From Burkholderiales bacterium (GTDB taxonomy: Bacteria; Pseudomonadota; Gammaproteobacteria; Burkholderiales; Burkholderiaceae_D), in assembly GCA_016177875.1 (NCBI GenBank), contig JACOUL010000021.1:46648-110647 (forward strand): DNA of 64,000 bases. Reading direction: 5' to 3'. Position numbers and translations under genes: made by a program. How positions within the stretch are numbered: position 1 is the stretch's first letter; the number at the start of each line of letters is the position of its first letter. The notes under the pieces were generated by a model that saw nothing but the letters and a program-made list of their open reading frames with translations, had not been told where the DNA came from and searched no databases. Positions 17,426-26,069 of this stretch are shown here, in pieces.

Positions 17426-18883
17426 ATGAGTACAGTCATGATGGATTCCCGCCTTTTGCCTTACGCCTATGCGCGCGATTTCGCGGTATTGGCGCATCGG
17501 CACGGCGAGGATGGTCACCCGGTAGAAGTGTGGATTTCCGAGTCGACGCAACCGGCCGCCATCGCCGAAGTCGGACGCCGTTTTGGGCGCGTGAAATTGA
17601 AAACCATGCCGCACGAAGAACTAGAGGCGGCAATCGCGCAAGCGTATGCGGGCTCCAGCGGCGATGCGGCGCAAGTGATCGACGAATACGAATCCGATCT
17701 CGATCTCGCCACCTTGATGCGCGACATGCCGGCAGTCGAAGACTTGCTGGAGTCGGCCGACGATGCGCCGGTGATCCGCATGATCAACGCGCTGTTGACG
17801 CAAGCTTTGCGCGAAGGCGCGTCCGATATTCATATCGAACCCTTCGAGCAAATTTCCGTCGTGCGCTTTCGCATCGACGGCACCTTGCGCGACGTGGTGC
17901 GCCCCAAGAAAGCGATTCACGCTTCGCTTATTTCGCGTATCAAGATCATGGCGCAGCTCGACATCGCCGAGAAGCGCTTGCCGCAAGACGGCCGCATCAC
18001 TTTGCGCATCGGCGGCAAGCCCGTCGACGTGCGCGTATCGACTTTGCCGACCGGTCATGGTGAGCGTGCCGTATTGCGTTTGCTGGATAAAGAAGCCGGC
18101 CGTCTCGATTTGAAGCACCTAGGCATGAGTGCCGATGTGGAAGTGCAGTTCGACCGATTGATTTCTCAACCGCACGGTATCGTGCTGGTAACCGGCCCGA
18201 CCGGTTCCGGTAAGACCACCACGCTGTACGCTGCCTTGTCGCGCTTGAACGCCACCACCACCAATGTATTGACCGTGGAAGATCCGATCGAATACGAATT
18301 GGCGGGTGTAGGGCAAACCCAGGTTAATCCGAAAATCGATATGACCTTTGCCAAGGCGTTGCGCGCGATTCTGCGTCAAGACCCGGATGTCATCATGATC
18401 GGTGAGATCCGCGATTTGGAAACGGCGCAGATCGCGGTGCAGGCGTCCTTGACCGGCCACTTGGTATTGGCCACGCTGCACACCAACGATTCTGCGGCGG
18501 CGGTTACGCGCTTACTCGATATGGGCATTGAGCCCTTCCTGTTGTCGTCCTCGTTGCTGGGCGTAGTGGCGCAGCGCTTGGTGCGAAAATTGTGCCCGGA
18601 ATGCCGGCGTTTCGATGGACAGCTTTGGCAAGCAGTCGGCTGCGATCATTGCGGCTTGACCGGCTACCATGGCCGCGTCGGTGTTTATGAGCTGTTGCAA
18701 ACCAATGATGAAATCGCCTCGCTCATCCACAACCAAGCCTCCGAGGCCGATATCCGCACCGTCGCGCAACAGAATGGCATGCGCACCATGCGCGAAGATG
18801 GCGAACGCTGGATCGCCGACGGCACCACCACGCGAGCCGAGTTGCTGCGCGTGACCAAAGAACAAGGCCTGGTGAAAGAGTAA
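17426..18883 (+). CDS. gspE: Type II secretion ATPase GspE
   Basis: 485 residues. An N-terminal N2E-like domain precedes the ATPase core: GASDIHIEP, Walker A GPTGSGKTTT, Asp box VEDPIEYEL, Walker B VIMIGEIRD and the His box LATLHTND. The tetracysteine zinc motif is present as CPEC … CDHC near residues ~393-414. It powers pseudopilus assembly from the cytoplasm. The short N-terminus suggests that the N1E domain is reduced. Spacing to gspD is 15 bp and to gspF 10 bp. Confidence 0.97.
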   Translation: MSTVMMDSRLLPYAYARDFAVLAHRHGEDGHPVEVWISESTQPAAIAEVGRRFGRVKLKTMPHEELEAAIAQAYAGSSGDAAQVIDEYESDLDLATLMRDMPAVEDLLESADDAPVIRMINALLTQALREGASDIHIEPFEQISVVRFRIDGTLRDVVRPKKAIHASLISRIKIMAQLDIAEKRLPQDGRITLRIGGKPVDVRVSTLPTGHGERAVLRLLDKEAGRLDLKHLGMSADVEVQFDRLISQPHGIVLVTGPTGSGKTTTLYAALSRLNATTTNVLTVEDPIEYELAGVGQTQVNPKIDMTFAKALRAILRQDPDVIMIGEIRDLETAQIAVQASLTGHLVLATLHTNDSAAAVTRLLDMGIEPFLLSSSLLGVVAQRLVRKLCPECRRFDGQLWQAVGCDHCGLTGYHGRVGVYELLQTNDEIASLIHNQASEADIRTVAQQNGMRTMREDGERWIADGTTTRAELLRVTKEQGLVKE

Positions 18884-18893
18884 CGGAAATATC

Positions 18894-20114
18894 GTGCCTG
18901 CATTTCGCTATGAAGCCGTCGACGACGCCGGCATAACCAAGAAGGGCGTGCTCAATGCCGACAGCGCGCGCGGTGCGCGTGCCGACCTGCGCAATCAAGG
19001 CTTGGTGCCGATTTCCGTCGATGCGATCGCCGCGCAAGTCGATGCCTCCGGCAAGCCGAAAGCCAAATTGTTCGGCGACCATCTTTCCACGGTCGAACTG
19101 GCCCTTTTCACACGCCAGCTGGCGAGCCTTCTTGAGGCAGGTTTGCCCTTGGAGCAAGCGTTTACCGCATTGCTCGAACAAGCTGAACGCAATTATGTGC
19201 GCGATCTGGTGGCGTCGATTCGGTCCGAAGTGATTGCGGGTGCATCGTTATCCGATTCGCTTTCCAAGCACCCGCGCGATTTTGCCGATATCTATCGCGC
19301 GCTGGTGGCGTCCGGCGAACAAATCGGCCAGCTGTCGCGCGTACTGTCGCGCTTGGCGGACTATATCGAACGGCGCAATGCGCTGGTGCAGAAAGTAAAG
19401 CTCGCATTCACTTATCCGGCGATCGTCACGGTTGTCGCTTTTGCGATTGTGATTTTTTTGCTGACTTACGTCGTGCCGCAGATCGTCTCAGTGTTCGCCA
19501 ACACCAAGCAAAAGCTGCCGTTCCTGACGGTGATGATGTTGGCGATTTCCGATTTTGTGCGTAGTTACGGCTTAATCGTGGCCACCATCGTGGTCGTTGC
19601 TTTTTTCTTTTGGCGCCGTTTGCTGAAGAATCCGCAGATTAAGTTGCGTTGGCATACCTGGCTTTTGAATGCGCCGATGTACGGCAAGTTCGAACGCAGT
19701 TTAAATACGGCGCGCTTTGCCAGCACGCTCGCCATCACCACCGGTTCCGGCGTGCCGATTTTACGCGCGCTGCAAACCAGCCGCGATACCTTGTCGAATG
19801 TCGCCATGCGCGAGCAGGTGGAAGACGCCACCAATAGCGTGCGCGAAGGCGTCGGCCTTGCGCGCGCGTTGTCCGCTCATCAGCATTTTCCGCCGATGCT
19901 CATCCATATGATTCGCGCCGGCGAAGTGACGGGTGAGTTGCCCGCGATGTTGGAACGTGCATCCAACGCACAAGAATCCGACTTGGAGCGGCGAGCCTTG
20001 ACCATCGCCGGCTTGCTTGAACCCGCTTTGATTCTGGCCATGGGCGTGGTAGTGTTGCTGATCGTTTTGGCGGTGCTCATGCCCATCATCGAAATTAATC
20101 AGTTGGTGCGTTAA
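18894..20114 (+). CDS. gspF: Type II secretion inner-membrane platform protein GspF
   Basis: 406 residues from GTG 18894. It begins PAFRYEAVDDAG, the usual GspF start, with two repeated cytoplasmic GspF domains (LFTRQLASLLEAGLPLEQAF at ~65-85 and FASTLAITTGSGVPILRAL at ~270-290) and three membrane spans (~170-190, ~220-240, ~375-397). It is the polytopic core of the assembly platform that couples GspE to pseudopilus growth. Confidence 0.96.
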   Translation: MPAFRYEAVDDAGITKKGVLNADSARGARADLRNQGLVPISVDAIAAQVDASGKPKAKLFGDHLSTVELALFTRQLASLLEAGLPLEQAFTALLEQAERNYVRDLVASIRSEVIAGASLSDSLSKHPRDFADIYRALVASGEQIGQLSRVLSRLADYIERRNALVQKVKLAFTYPAIVTVVAFAIVIFLLTYVVPQIVSVFANTKQKLPFLTVMMLAISDFVRSYGLIVATIVVVAFFFWRRLLKNPQIKLRWHTWLLNAPMYGKFERSLNTARFASTLAITTGSGVPILRALQTSRDTLSNVAMREQVEDATNSVREGVGLARALSAHQHFPPMLIHMIRAGEVTGELPAMLERASNAQESDLERRALTIAGLLEPALILAMGVVVLLIVLAVLMPIIEINQLVR

Positions 20115-20126
20115 TCGGCTCTTATC

Positions 20127-20819
20127 ATGAATCGCATGCCTTTACTTGCTAGCTTTGCCCTGTTTGTGCTGCTGTGCGCATCAATCGCTTTTTGGGGCAT
20201 GCAAATGTTCAGGCCGCAGGCACGCGCCGTCGCTCCCGCACCGCAGGCAGGCAAGCCGGAGGTGCGTCTCGATTCCGTGGCGGCGTTATTCGGCGGTAAG
20301 CCGGCAGCGGTCGCGGTCGCCAGCAATTTTCAGTTGAAGGGCGTGGTGATGTCCGGGACGCCGGGCGAAAGTGTCGCGATCCTGTCGGCCGATGGCAAAC
20401 CCGCGCAAACGGCGCGCGTCAATAAAGAAGTTATGCCCGGCGTAGTGGTAAAGGAAGTGCATCCTACCTACGTGATGCTGTCCGATGGCGGTGTGAACAA
20501 GCGTGTCGAGTTGCCGGAAGGGGCGAAAGGCCAGGGCGGCCTAGGTGCGGCGCCCGCGCCGATGCCGTCGCAAGGTATTGTGCCGGGCGCCCCTGGTTCC
20601 ATGGGCGGCGAGCCGCAGCCGCTTAATGCTCCGCCGCCTCCGATGCCAGGCAATCCTATGCCCGGCATTCCTGGTCCTGGTACGCCGGTGAATCCTGGCG
20701 CCAATCCTATGGCACCGGCTATGCCGAATACACCGCCGGTTATGGGAGGCGCGATGTTGGGCCAGCCCGCGCCGCCGAATAACGGCGTGATTCAAGTGCC
20801 GCCGCCGGCGCAGCGTTAA
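20127..20819 (+). CDS. gspC: Type II secretion protein GspC, with Pro/Gly-rich C-terminus and no PDZ domain
   Basis: 230 residues. One membrane span (~5-27) is followed by a linker and the GspC homology region (~46-133: VRLDSVAALFGG … NFQLKGVVMS … GVVVKEVHPTYVMLSDGG). That region normally contacts the N0 domain of the secretin. From ~140 to the end the chain is almost entirely Pro, Gly, Met, Ala and Asn (e.g. PPPPMPGNPMPGIPGPGTP), with no PDZ or coiled-coil domain. GspC is last in this operon, unlike systems where it comes first. Family assignment rests on the HR region and context. Confidence 0.85.
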   Translation: MNRMPLLASFALFVLLCASIAFWGMQMFRPQARAVAPAPQAGKPEVRLDSVAALFGGKPAAVAVASNFQLKGVVMSGTPGESVAILSADGKPAQTARVNKEVMPGVVVKEVHPTYVMLSDGGVNKRVELPEGAKGQGGLGAAPAPMPSQGIVPGAPGSMGGEPQPLNAPPPPMPGNPMPGIPGPGTPVNPGANPMAPAMPNTPPVMGGAMLGQPAPPNNGVIQVPPPAQR

Positions 20820-21084
20820 GAACCTGATCGGTATCTTTTTGGCAGGTGCGTTCGGCCGGGAAGGATGCAGTGCAAGGCGCGGTGCGCCGCGCAGGGTGGT
20901 CCCCTGCGCAAGCGCCGCAACGCCGCAATGCGCCCTTCCCGGTCGAACCCTCTGGGCACCGCGATAACCGGCCGCCTACGTTGTTGCGGCTCCTTGCCGT
21001 AGCACCGCTACGTCGCGTCGCCGCGCCTAGTATGCGGCCGGTTCTCGTGGCTGCGCTCCTGTCAAAAAGATGCCGATCAGGTTC
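20820..21084. repeat. Nested inverted-repeat element (265 bp)
   Basis: Outer arms 20820-20850 and 21054-21084 are 31 nt and match at 28 positions when one is reverse-complemented (core GAACCTGATCGG … ATCTTTTTG). Inside lie three further inverted pairs: 20851-20863 with 20935-20947 (one mismatch), a GCGCAGGG/CCCTGCGC hairpin at 20889-20909, and AACCGGCCGC at 20966-20975 with GCGGCCGGTT at 21034-21043. The whole would fold into a clover-like cruciform. It starts on the last base of the gspC stop codon and sits between converging genes. No reading frame inside looks coding. A non-autonomous mobile repeat or a strong bidirectional terminator are the two readings. Confidence 0.7.
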
Positions 21085-21089
21085 TGAAC

Positions 21090-21290
21090 CTAACTTTCCC
21101 CGGATTCAGGTAGTAACTTTTTCAGCGCGCGTTTTTGTTTTTGCCTTAACGCAGATTTGGTAGGTTTATGTGCCCCGGCGCTGCGTTGGCCGGCAGGCAC
21201 GGCGAATGGATTGCGTGGCTTTAAGCTACGCGGCTCCGGCTTGACGCGCATCGTCAATTTCTGTCGTTTCGCCAGAGCCTTATTGGCCAT
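21090..21290 (-). CDS. Small, very basic hypothetical protein
   Basis: 66 residues, about a third Lys/Arg (KALAKRQKLTMRVKPEPRS … RQKQKRALKKLLP), with no membrane segment. It starts six bases after the hslU stop on the same strand, so it should be co-transcribed with hslVU. The composition suggests nucleic-acid or ribosome binding. I do not recognise the family, and coding status rests on position, composition and the clean start-stop frame. Confidence 0.55.
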   Translation of the reverse strand: MANKALAKRQKLTMRVKPEPRSLKPRNPFAVPAGQRSAGAHKPTKSALRQKQKRALKKLLPESGES

Positions 21291-21296
21291 TCCGTA

Positions 21297-22640
21297 TCAC
21301 AAGACGTAACGCGACAAATCTTCATTGATCGCCAACTCGCCCAGCCGGTCGTCGACGTAGCTCGCATTGATTTCGACGCGCTTATCCGGAACTTGCCCAG
21401 CCGAATAAGACACTTCCTCCAGCAGCTTTTCCATCACGGTATATAAGCGCCGTGCGCCGATGTTCTCGGTTTTTTCATTCACCGAGAAAGCGATTTCCGC
21501 CAAGCGTCGAATACCGTCTTCCGCAAATTCGATCTTCACGCCTTCGGTGGCAAGCAAGGCTTCGTACTGACGCGTCAGGCAAGCATCGGTGCCGGTGAGG
21601 ATGCGTTCGAAATCGGCAATCGACAATGAATCCAATTCCACGCGGATCGGAAAGCGCCCCTGCAACTCCGGAATCAAATCCGAGGGCTTGGCCAGATGGA
21701 ATGCGCCCGACGCAATGAACAAAATATGGTCGGTCTTGATCATGCCGTATTTGGTGTTGACGGTCGTGCCTTCCACCAAAGGCAGCAGATCGCGCTGCAC
21801 ACCGGCGCGCGAGACATCGGCGCCGCCCACTTCAGAGCGCGTTGCGATCTTGTCGATTTCATCGAGAAATACGATGCCGTTTTGCTCGACGTTGGCGATC
21901 GCCTTTTGCTTCAATTCATCTTCGTTAATCAGCTTGGCGGCTTCTTCCTCGATTAAAAAGCGCATGGCTTCCTTAATCTTTAATTTGCGCTTTTTCTTGC
22001 GCCCGCCGGCCAGCCCGGAAAACATGGATTTAATCTGCTCGGTCATTTCTTCCATGCCGGGCGGCGCCATGATTTCCATGTGCGGCGCAGTTTCGGCAAC
22101 TTCAACCTCGATCTCGCGATCGTCCAGCGCGCCTTCGCGCAAGCGCTTGCGGAAAGTCTGGCGGGTCGCATTGCCGGCCTGTGTTTCGGTATCCGATGCC
22201 GGACTCGCATGAAAGCCGAAGTCACGCGCCGGCGGCACCAGAATATCGATGACGCGATCTTCTGCCGCATCTTCCGCACGCGTGCGCACCTTGCGCATTT
22301 CGGTTTCGCGCGTTTGCTTAATGCCGATATCGACCAAGTCGCGAATGATAGTGTCGACATCGCGGCCGACATAACCGACTTCGGTGAATTTGGTCGCTTC
22401 GATCTTGATGAAAGGAGCATCGGCCAGCTTGGCTAAGCGACGCGCGATCTCGGTCTTGCCCACGCCGGTGGGTCCGATCATCAGAATATTTTTCGGCGTA
22501 ATTTCGTAGCGAAGCGGTTCTTCGATTTGCTGACGGCGCCAGCGGTTGCGCAGCGCGATTGCCACCGCGCGTTTCGCTTTGGCTTGGCCGACCACATGTT
22601 TGTCGAGTTCGGAGACGATCTCCGGCGGAGTCATGTTCAT
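21297..22640 (-). CDS. hslU: ATP-dependent protease ATPase subunit HslU
   Basis: 447 residues from ATG 22640 ([19 protein letters not shown]); the longer frame to 22706 runs into hslV. AAA+ motifs: Walker [10 protein letters not shown], Walker [12 protein letters not shown], pore motif GYVGRDV, sensor [23 protein letters not shown] and the C-terminal end DLSRYVL that inserts into HslV. An I-domain (~105-240) is present as usual. It unfolds substrates and feeds them to HslV in the cytoplasm. hslV is 20 bp upstream. Confidence 0.98.
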   Translation of the reverse strand: MNMTPPEIVSELDKHVVGQAKAKRAVAIALRNRWRRQQIEEPLRYEITPKNILMIGPTGVGKTEIARRLAKLADAPFIKIEATKFTEVGYVGRDVDTIIRDLVDIGIKQTRETEMRKVRTRAEDAAEDRVIDILVPPARDFGFHASPASDTETQAGNATRQTFRKRLREGALDDREIEVEVAETAPHMEIMAPPGMEEMTEQIKSMFSGLAGGRKKKRKLKIKEAMRFLIEEEAAKLINEDELKQKAIANVEQNGIVFLDEIDKIATRSEVGGADVSRAGVQRDLLPLVEGTTVNTKYGMIKTDHILFIASGAFHLAKPSDLIPELQGRFPIRVELDSLSIADFERILTGTDACLTRQYEALLATEGVKIEFAEDGIRRLAEIAFSVNEKTENIGARRLYTVMEKLLEEVSYSAGQVPDKRVEINASYVDDRLGELAINEDLSRYVL

Positions 22641-22660
22641 GATGGGAATATTCGGTGAGT

Positions 22661-23197
22661 TTATTCCAGCGTCTCGATGACGTGGGATAGGTTGGTGTAG
22701 ATGCAAAGTTCGCCGGCAATGGTGAGCGATTTTTTGACGATTTCCAGCGGCGGAAGATCCGTGTTTTCTTGCAGCGCCTTGGCTGCGGATTGCGCATATG
22801 CGCCGCCGGAGCCGATCGCGCCGATGCCGTCTTCCGGTTCAAGCACGTCGCCGTTGCCGGTGATGATGAGGGTGGTTTCGCGGTCAGCCACCAATAGCAT
22901 CGCTTCCAGGCGCCGCAGCATACGATCGGTACGCCAGTTCTTCGCCAGTTCGACCGAGGCGCGCATCAAGTGCCCTTGATGTTTCTCCAGTTTGGATTCG
23001 AATAATTCAATCAGGGTAAAAGCATCCGCCGTGCCGCCGGCAAAACCGGCCAACACTTTGCCGTGATATAGCTTGCGTACTTTGCGCGCACTGCCTTTCA
23101 TGACGACGTTGCCCAGGGTGACCTGGCCGTCGCCGCCCAGCGCGACCGTGCTGCCGCGTCGTACGGAAAGAATGGTAGTGCCGTGAAATTGTTCCAT
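22661..23197 (-). CDS. hslV: ATP-dependent protease peptidase subunit HslV
   Basis: 178 residues from ATG 23197 ([14 protein letters not shown]). The catalytic Thr follows a short propeptide, as in proteasome-like N-terminal nucleophile hydrolases. Conserved [25 protein letters not shown] and [12 protein letters not shown] are present. The longer start at 23251 would put 18 unlikely residues ahead of the propeptide. Forms the HslVU (ClpYQ) protease with the following gene. Confidence 0.97.
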   Translation of the reverse strand: MEQFHGTTILSVRRGSTVALGGDGQVTLGNVVMKGSARKVRKLYHGKVLAGFAGGTADAFTLIELFESKLEKHQGHLMRASVELAKNWRTDRMLRRLEAMLLVADRETTLIITGNGDVLEPEDGIGAIGSGGAYAQSAAKALQENTDLPPLEIVKKSLTIAGELCIYTNLSHVIETLE

Positions 23198-23332
23198 GCC
23201 TGCCTCTGAAATGAATGGGGTGATGCAAGTCGCCCGTCCATATGCAATCAATTCACTCTAGCAGCGAAACGGAAGGGGTCAAGCGCATCGGTAAATGCAG
23301 AATGGGGGCGAGCCCTCCAATTGCAAGAGGAT

Positions 23333-24757
23333 TTAGTTTTTGCGCGGCATGATGCTTGCGATGTCACGCAAGCCCATGACATGGAATAGTGCGGCGACCA
23401 AGTGATTGACGTTCTGCAATTGTACGGCGCGGCCTTTGGTGGCAAGCGGCGCCAAGGCGCTCAACAATTGTCCTGCGGCGCTAAAGTCAACCCGATTTAA
23501 GCGTGAACAATCAATGACGGCCGGATTATGTGCGCTCGCGAATTCAGTGACATTCGCAATGACATTGGTGCGTGAGTCGACTACGGCCGGCATCATGAAA
23601 CGGTCGGTTTCCATGGTGGGTTCGACCGCCTGATCAATATCGGTCGTCACCTTGTTTTTCGGCGGAACGAAGGCGGGCGGCGAAACTTCATAGGTGACGC
23701 AAAAATCGATGCTGGCTTCTTCAAATTCTTTTTCTCGGTTAAGCAGCTGCAGGATTTCCATCCAAAGCCACCACGGAGAATCATTCGGATCGCGCCGGCC
23801 GACTTCGACGATGGTGCGGATTTTGTTAGCGAAATCCGGAGCGCCGACCAGCACCAATTCGGAACCGGCCTTTTGCAGTTTCCGTAGCGTTGCCAGTAAA
23901 AGTTCGCAGCCTTCCGGTAGAACTTCGGTCACGCGCGAAAACTCCAGGCGGATGACGTTGCTCTTTTCGGAAGACTTTTGGGCACGGTCAAGCAGCTTGA
24001 CGATGTTCTCATCGAGCTTGCCGGAAAAAGCGATCGCGGGAGTCGCTCCCGAGCTCGACGGCTGAATAGTCGCGGCTTGCGGGTCCAGGCGGCCGGTATC
24101 CCAGCCCGGTGGCGAGGTTTCAAACTTGGCGGCATAGTCGATCGAGAGATTCTCGAACTGTTCCTGCTTGCCGGTGATTTGATAGAGGTCGAACAGCATC
24201 AGCCAGACAGTACGCACAGCATCTTTGTCCAGCGATGTGTCGTGGATGGCGCCCAGCAGCATTTGCTCGACCATTTCAGTTTGCTCGTTGGCGAACAGAA
24301 TGGCAGCTTCTTCGATGACGGGAGGGGTCTCGGAACTGGCAACTTCCACCAATCCGATTCCTGAGTCGCCACCCAGTAAAAAATCCGTAGACATACCCAT
24401 CGTGGGCAATACGGAGTTGGCGCTTTTTGCCGTCGGGGTAGCGGCGCCGGCGGCCGGTTTTGATGCGGCTACCGGTGCAGGCGACTTGGGTTGCGTGGGC
24501 GGGCCTGAACGAGCTGCCGGTTTGGGTCTTGCCTGCATCAATTCCGAGGTCATCTCGGATTCGATAGCATCGATTTTTTGAGCGGTGGCGCGTGCAGCAT
24601 CACGCTGCACCTGTGCATTGCCGGTGCGCGTGGCGGAAGACTTGGAAGACGAGCCGATGCGGCTGGACGAGGATTCCCGCTTGCGGCGAGCGGCATCCTT
24701 CTCAGCCTCGACTTCATCCGGCTGTCCCTTCTTGCCAAAAAGCGAAAAAATCCCCAC
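23333..24757 (-). CDS. Cytoplasmic protein with two STAS-like domains
   Basis: 474 residues. The N-terminal ~120 residues are charged then Pro/Ala/Ser-rich (low complexity), starting MGIFSLFGKKG. A helical segment (~150-230) follows, then one STAS-like unit (~255-345, VIRLEFSRVTEVLPEGCELLLATLRKL) and a second at the C-terminus (~390-474, AVIDCSRLNRVDFSAAGQLL). STAS domains act in anti-sigma antagonism and in MlaB-type ABC transporter partners. No kinase or transporter gene is adjacent, so the partner is unknown. It lies 136 bp upstream of hslV on the same strand. Confidence 0.7.
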   Translation of the reverse strand: MGIFSLFGKKGQPDEVEAEKDAARRKRESSSSRIGSSSKSSATRTGNAQVQRDAARATAQKIDAIESEMTSELMQARPKPAARSGPPTQPKSPAPVAASKPAAGAATPTAKSANSVLPTMGMSTDFLLGGDSGIGLVEVASSETPPVIEEAAILFANEQTEMVEQMLLGAIHDTSLDKDAVRTVWLMLFDLYQITGKQEQFENLSIDYAAKFETSPPGWDTGRLDPQAATIQPSSSGATPAIAFSGKLDENIVKLLDRAQKSSEKSNVIRLEFSRVTEVLPEGCELLLATLRKLQKAGSELVLVGAPDFANKIRTIVEVGRRDPNDSPWWLWMEILQLLNREKEFEEASIDFCVTYEVSPPAFVPPKNKVTTDIDQAVEPTMETDRFMMPAVVDSRTNVIANVTEFASAHNPAVIDCSRLNRVDFSAAGQLLSALAPLATKGRAVQLQNVNHLVAALFHVMGLRDIASIMPRKN

Positions 24758-24949
24758 GTGTCTCCTGATTCCTTATGCCGGCGGGTTTGAGTATTCCTAA
24801 GATTTTCAAACCAGCACTTAGGACGTGCCTCGACATCCCATTATAACGCTGGGGATATATTACCCGAGAGCAGGATATTCATTACATCGTGGCATGGCGG
24901 ATTTGTCAAACGATCCCGCTGCCGGAGAGCGAGATTTGGTTAAACATTA

Positions 24950-24974
24950 GGCAAAAGCCAACAGTTTGGCGAGC
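24950..24974 (-). terminator. Weak intrinsic terminator after the dksA-like gene
   Basis: On the minus strand GCCAA-ACTG-TTGGC is followed by TTTTG, about 25 bp beyond the stop codon. The stem is only five base pairs, so confidence is low. The rest of 24758-24996 shows no gene. Confidence 0.35.
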
Positions 24975-24996
24975 CGCGCCGAAGGCGGGAGGGGAA

Positions 24997-25965
24997 CTAA
25001 TCCCCGTACAGCTTTTGTTTCAGTTCGCGGCGCTGCTGGGCTTCCAAGGAGAGCGTTGCCGTCGGACGAGCTAAGAGGCGGGGGATGCCGATCGGCTCAC
25101 CGGTTTCTTCGCACCAGCCATAATCGCCGGATTCAATGGACGCGAGAGATTGTTGGACTTTTTTGAGAAGCTTGCGCTCACGGTCGCGCGTACGCAGTTC
25201 GAGAGCATGCTCTTCTTCGATCGTCGCACGGTCGGCCGGGTCGGGAACGAGCACAGTTTCACGTAAGTGCTCCGTGGTCTCACCGGCGTTTTTGAGCAAT
25301 TCTTTTTCCAGTGCCTGAAGGCGCGCTTTGAAAAACGCGAGTTGAGCCGGATTCATATAATCCTTCTCGCTCATTTTCAGGATTTGCTCTTCAGTTAACA
25401 GAGCACCATTTTCAAGCACGGGCGTCGATTTCATTGTCTTGGTTGCCACTTCACTTACTTTCGAGACTACGGTTCGATCCATTTTATTGACAAAATCCGC
25501 GGCAACATTGTTGTTGCTCACATGCACCTCAGATTTCGCCGGCTTACGTTCGACGGCGTCAATTCTAGTTACCTTGGCGCTCGTTGTACGCGAAGTCAAA
25601 ACAGAAGATTGAGTAGCGGAGGGGGCGCTGGCCACAATTTTCTTGGCGCTTGCTTTGACGGGGGTTCCCTTCGCTGCCTTGACTGCCGTTTTTTTGACGG
25701 CCACGGATTTTACAGCAGATTTGGCCGCAGTAGTCTTGCCTGCATCCTTTTTTGTAGAGGGCTTGGCTGTTGGTTTGGGCGCAGTTGCCGGAGCGGCTTT
25801 CACCGGCTTGGCGGGTGCTTTAGCCGGTTTGGCAACTGTTTTGGTCGATTTCGCCGTACTTGCGGTACGCGTCTTGGCGGAAGTGCCGGCCTTCGTAGAG
25901 GCTTTTTTCGCGGTAGTGGTGGCCGGGCCTTTTTTTGCCGGTGTTTTTTTAACGGTTGCGTTCAT
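24997..25965 (-). CDS. dksA: DksA/TraR-type RNA polymerase regulator with histone H1-like N-terminal extension
   Basis: 322 residues, about twice the usual DksA length. Residues ~1-130 are a Lys/Ala/Thr/Pro-rich tract (TPAKKGPATTTAKKAST) like histone H1 or AlgP tails. The C-terminal ~130 residues are the DksA part: EKDYMNPAQLAFFKARLQAL, a coiled coil with DPADRATIEEEHALELRTRDRERK, and GDYGWCEETGEPIGIPRLLARP. The four-Cys zinc finger is reduced to a single Cys (CEET … SLEA replaces CxxC … CxxC), so it should not bind zinc in the canonical way. DksA proteins bind the RNA polymerase secondary channel with ppGpp. The Asp-x-x-Asp tip is not in the classic form; here I see DPAD. Confidence 0.85.
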   Translation of the reverse strand: MNATVKKTPAKKGPATTTAKKASTKAGTSAKTRTASTAKSTKTVAKPAKAPAKPVKAAPATAPKPTAKPSTKKDAGKTTAAKSAVKSVAVKKTAVKAAKGTPVKASAKKIVASAPSATQSSVLTSRTTSAKVTRIDAVERKPAKSEVHVSNNNVAADFVNKMDRTVVSKVSEVATKTMKSTPVLENGALLTEEQILKMSEKDYMNPAQLAFFKARLQALEKELLKNAGETTEHLRETVLVPDPADRATIEEEHALELRTRDRERKLLKKVQQSLASIESGDYGWCEETGEPIGIPRLLARPTATLSLEAQQRRELKQKLYGD

Positions 25966-26069
25966 AGTCCTATCCCTGAAGAACTGCCCGACGCTTTTTA
26001 TAAGCCGCAGCGTAATGTGATTTACGCTTGATTTCTCTGGCGGCGATCTCCCTATATATCCGCATTAGT

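Noticed and set aside
25522..26031. Gly/Arg/Cys-rich plus-strand frame opposite dksA
   Set aside because: Arises from the repetitive Lys/Ala codons of the H1-like tail on the other strand.
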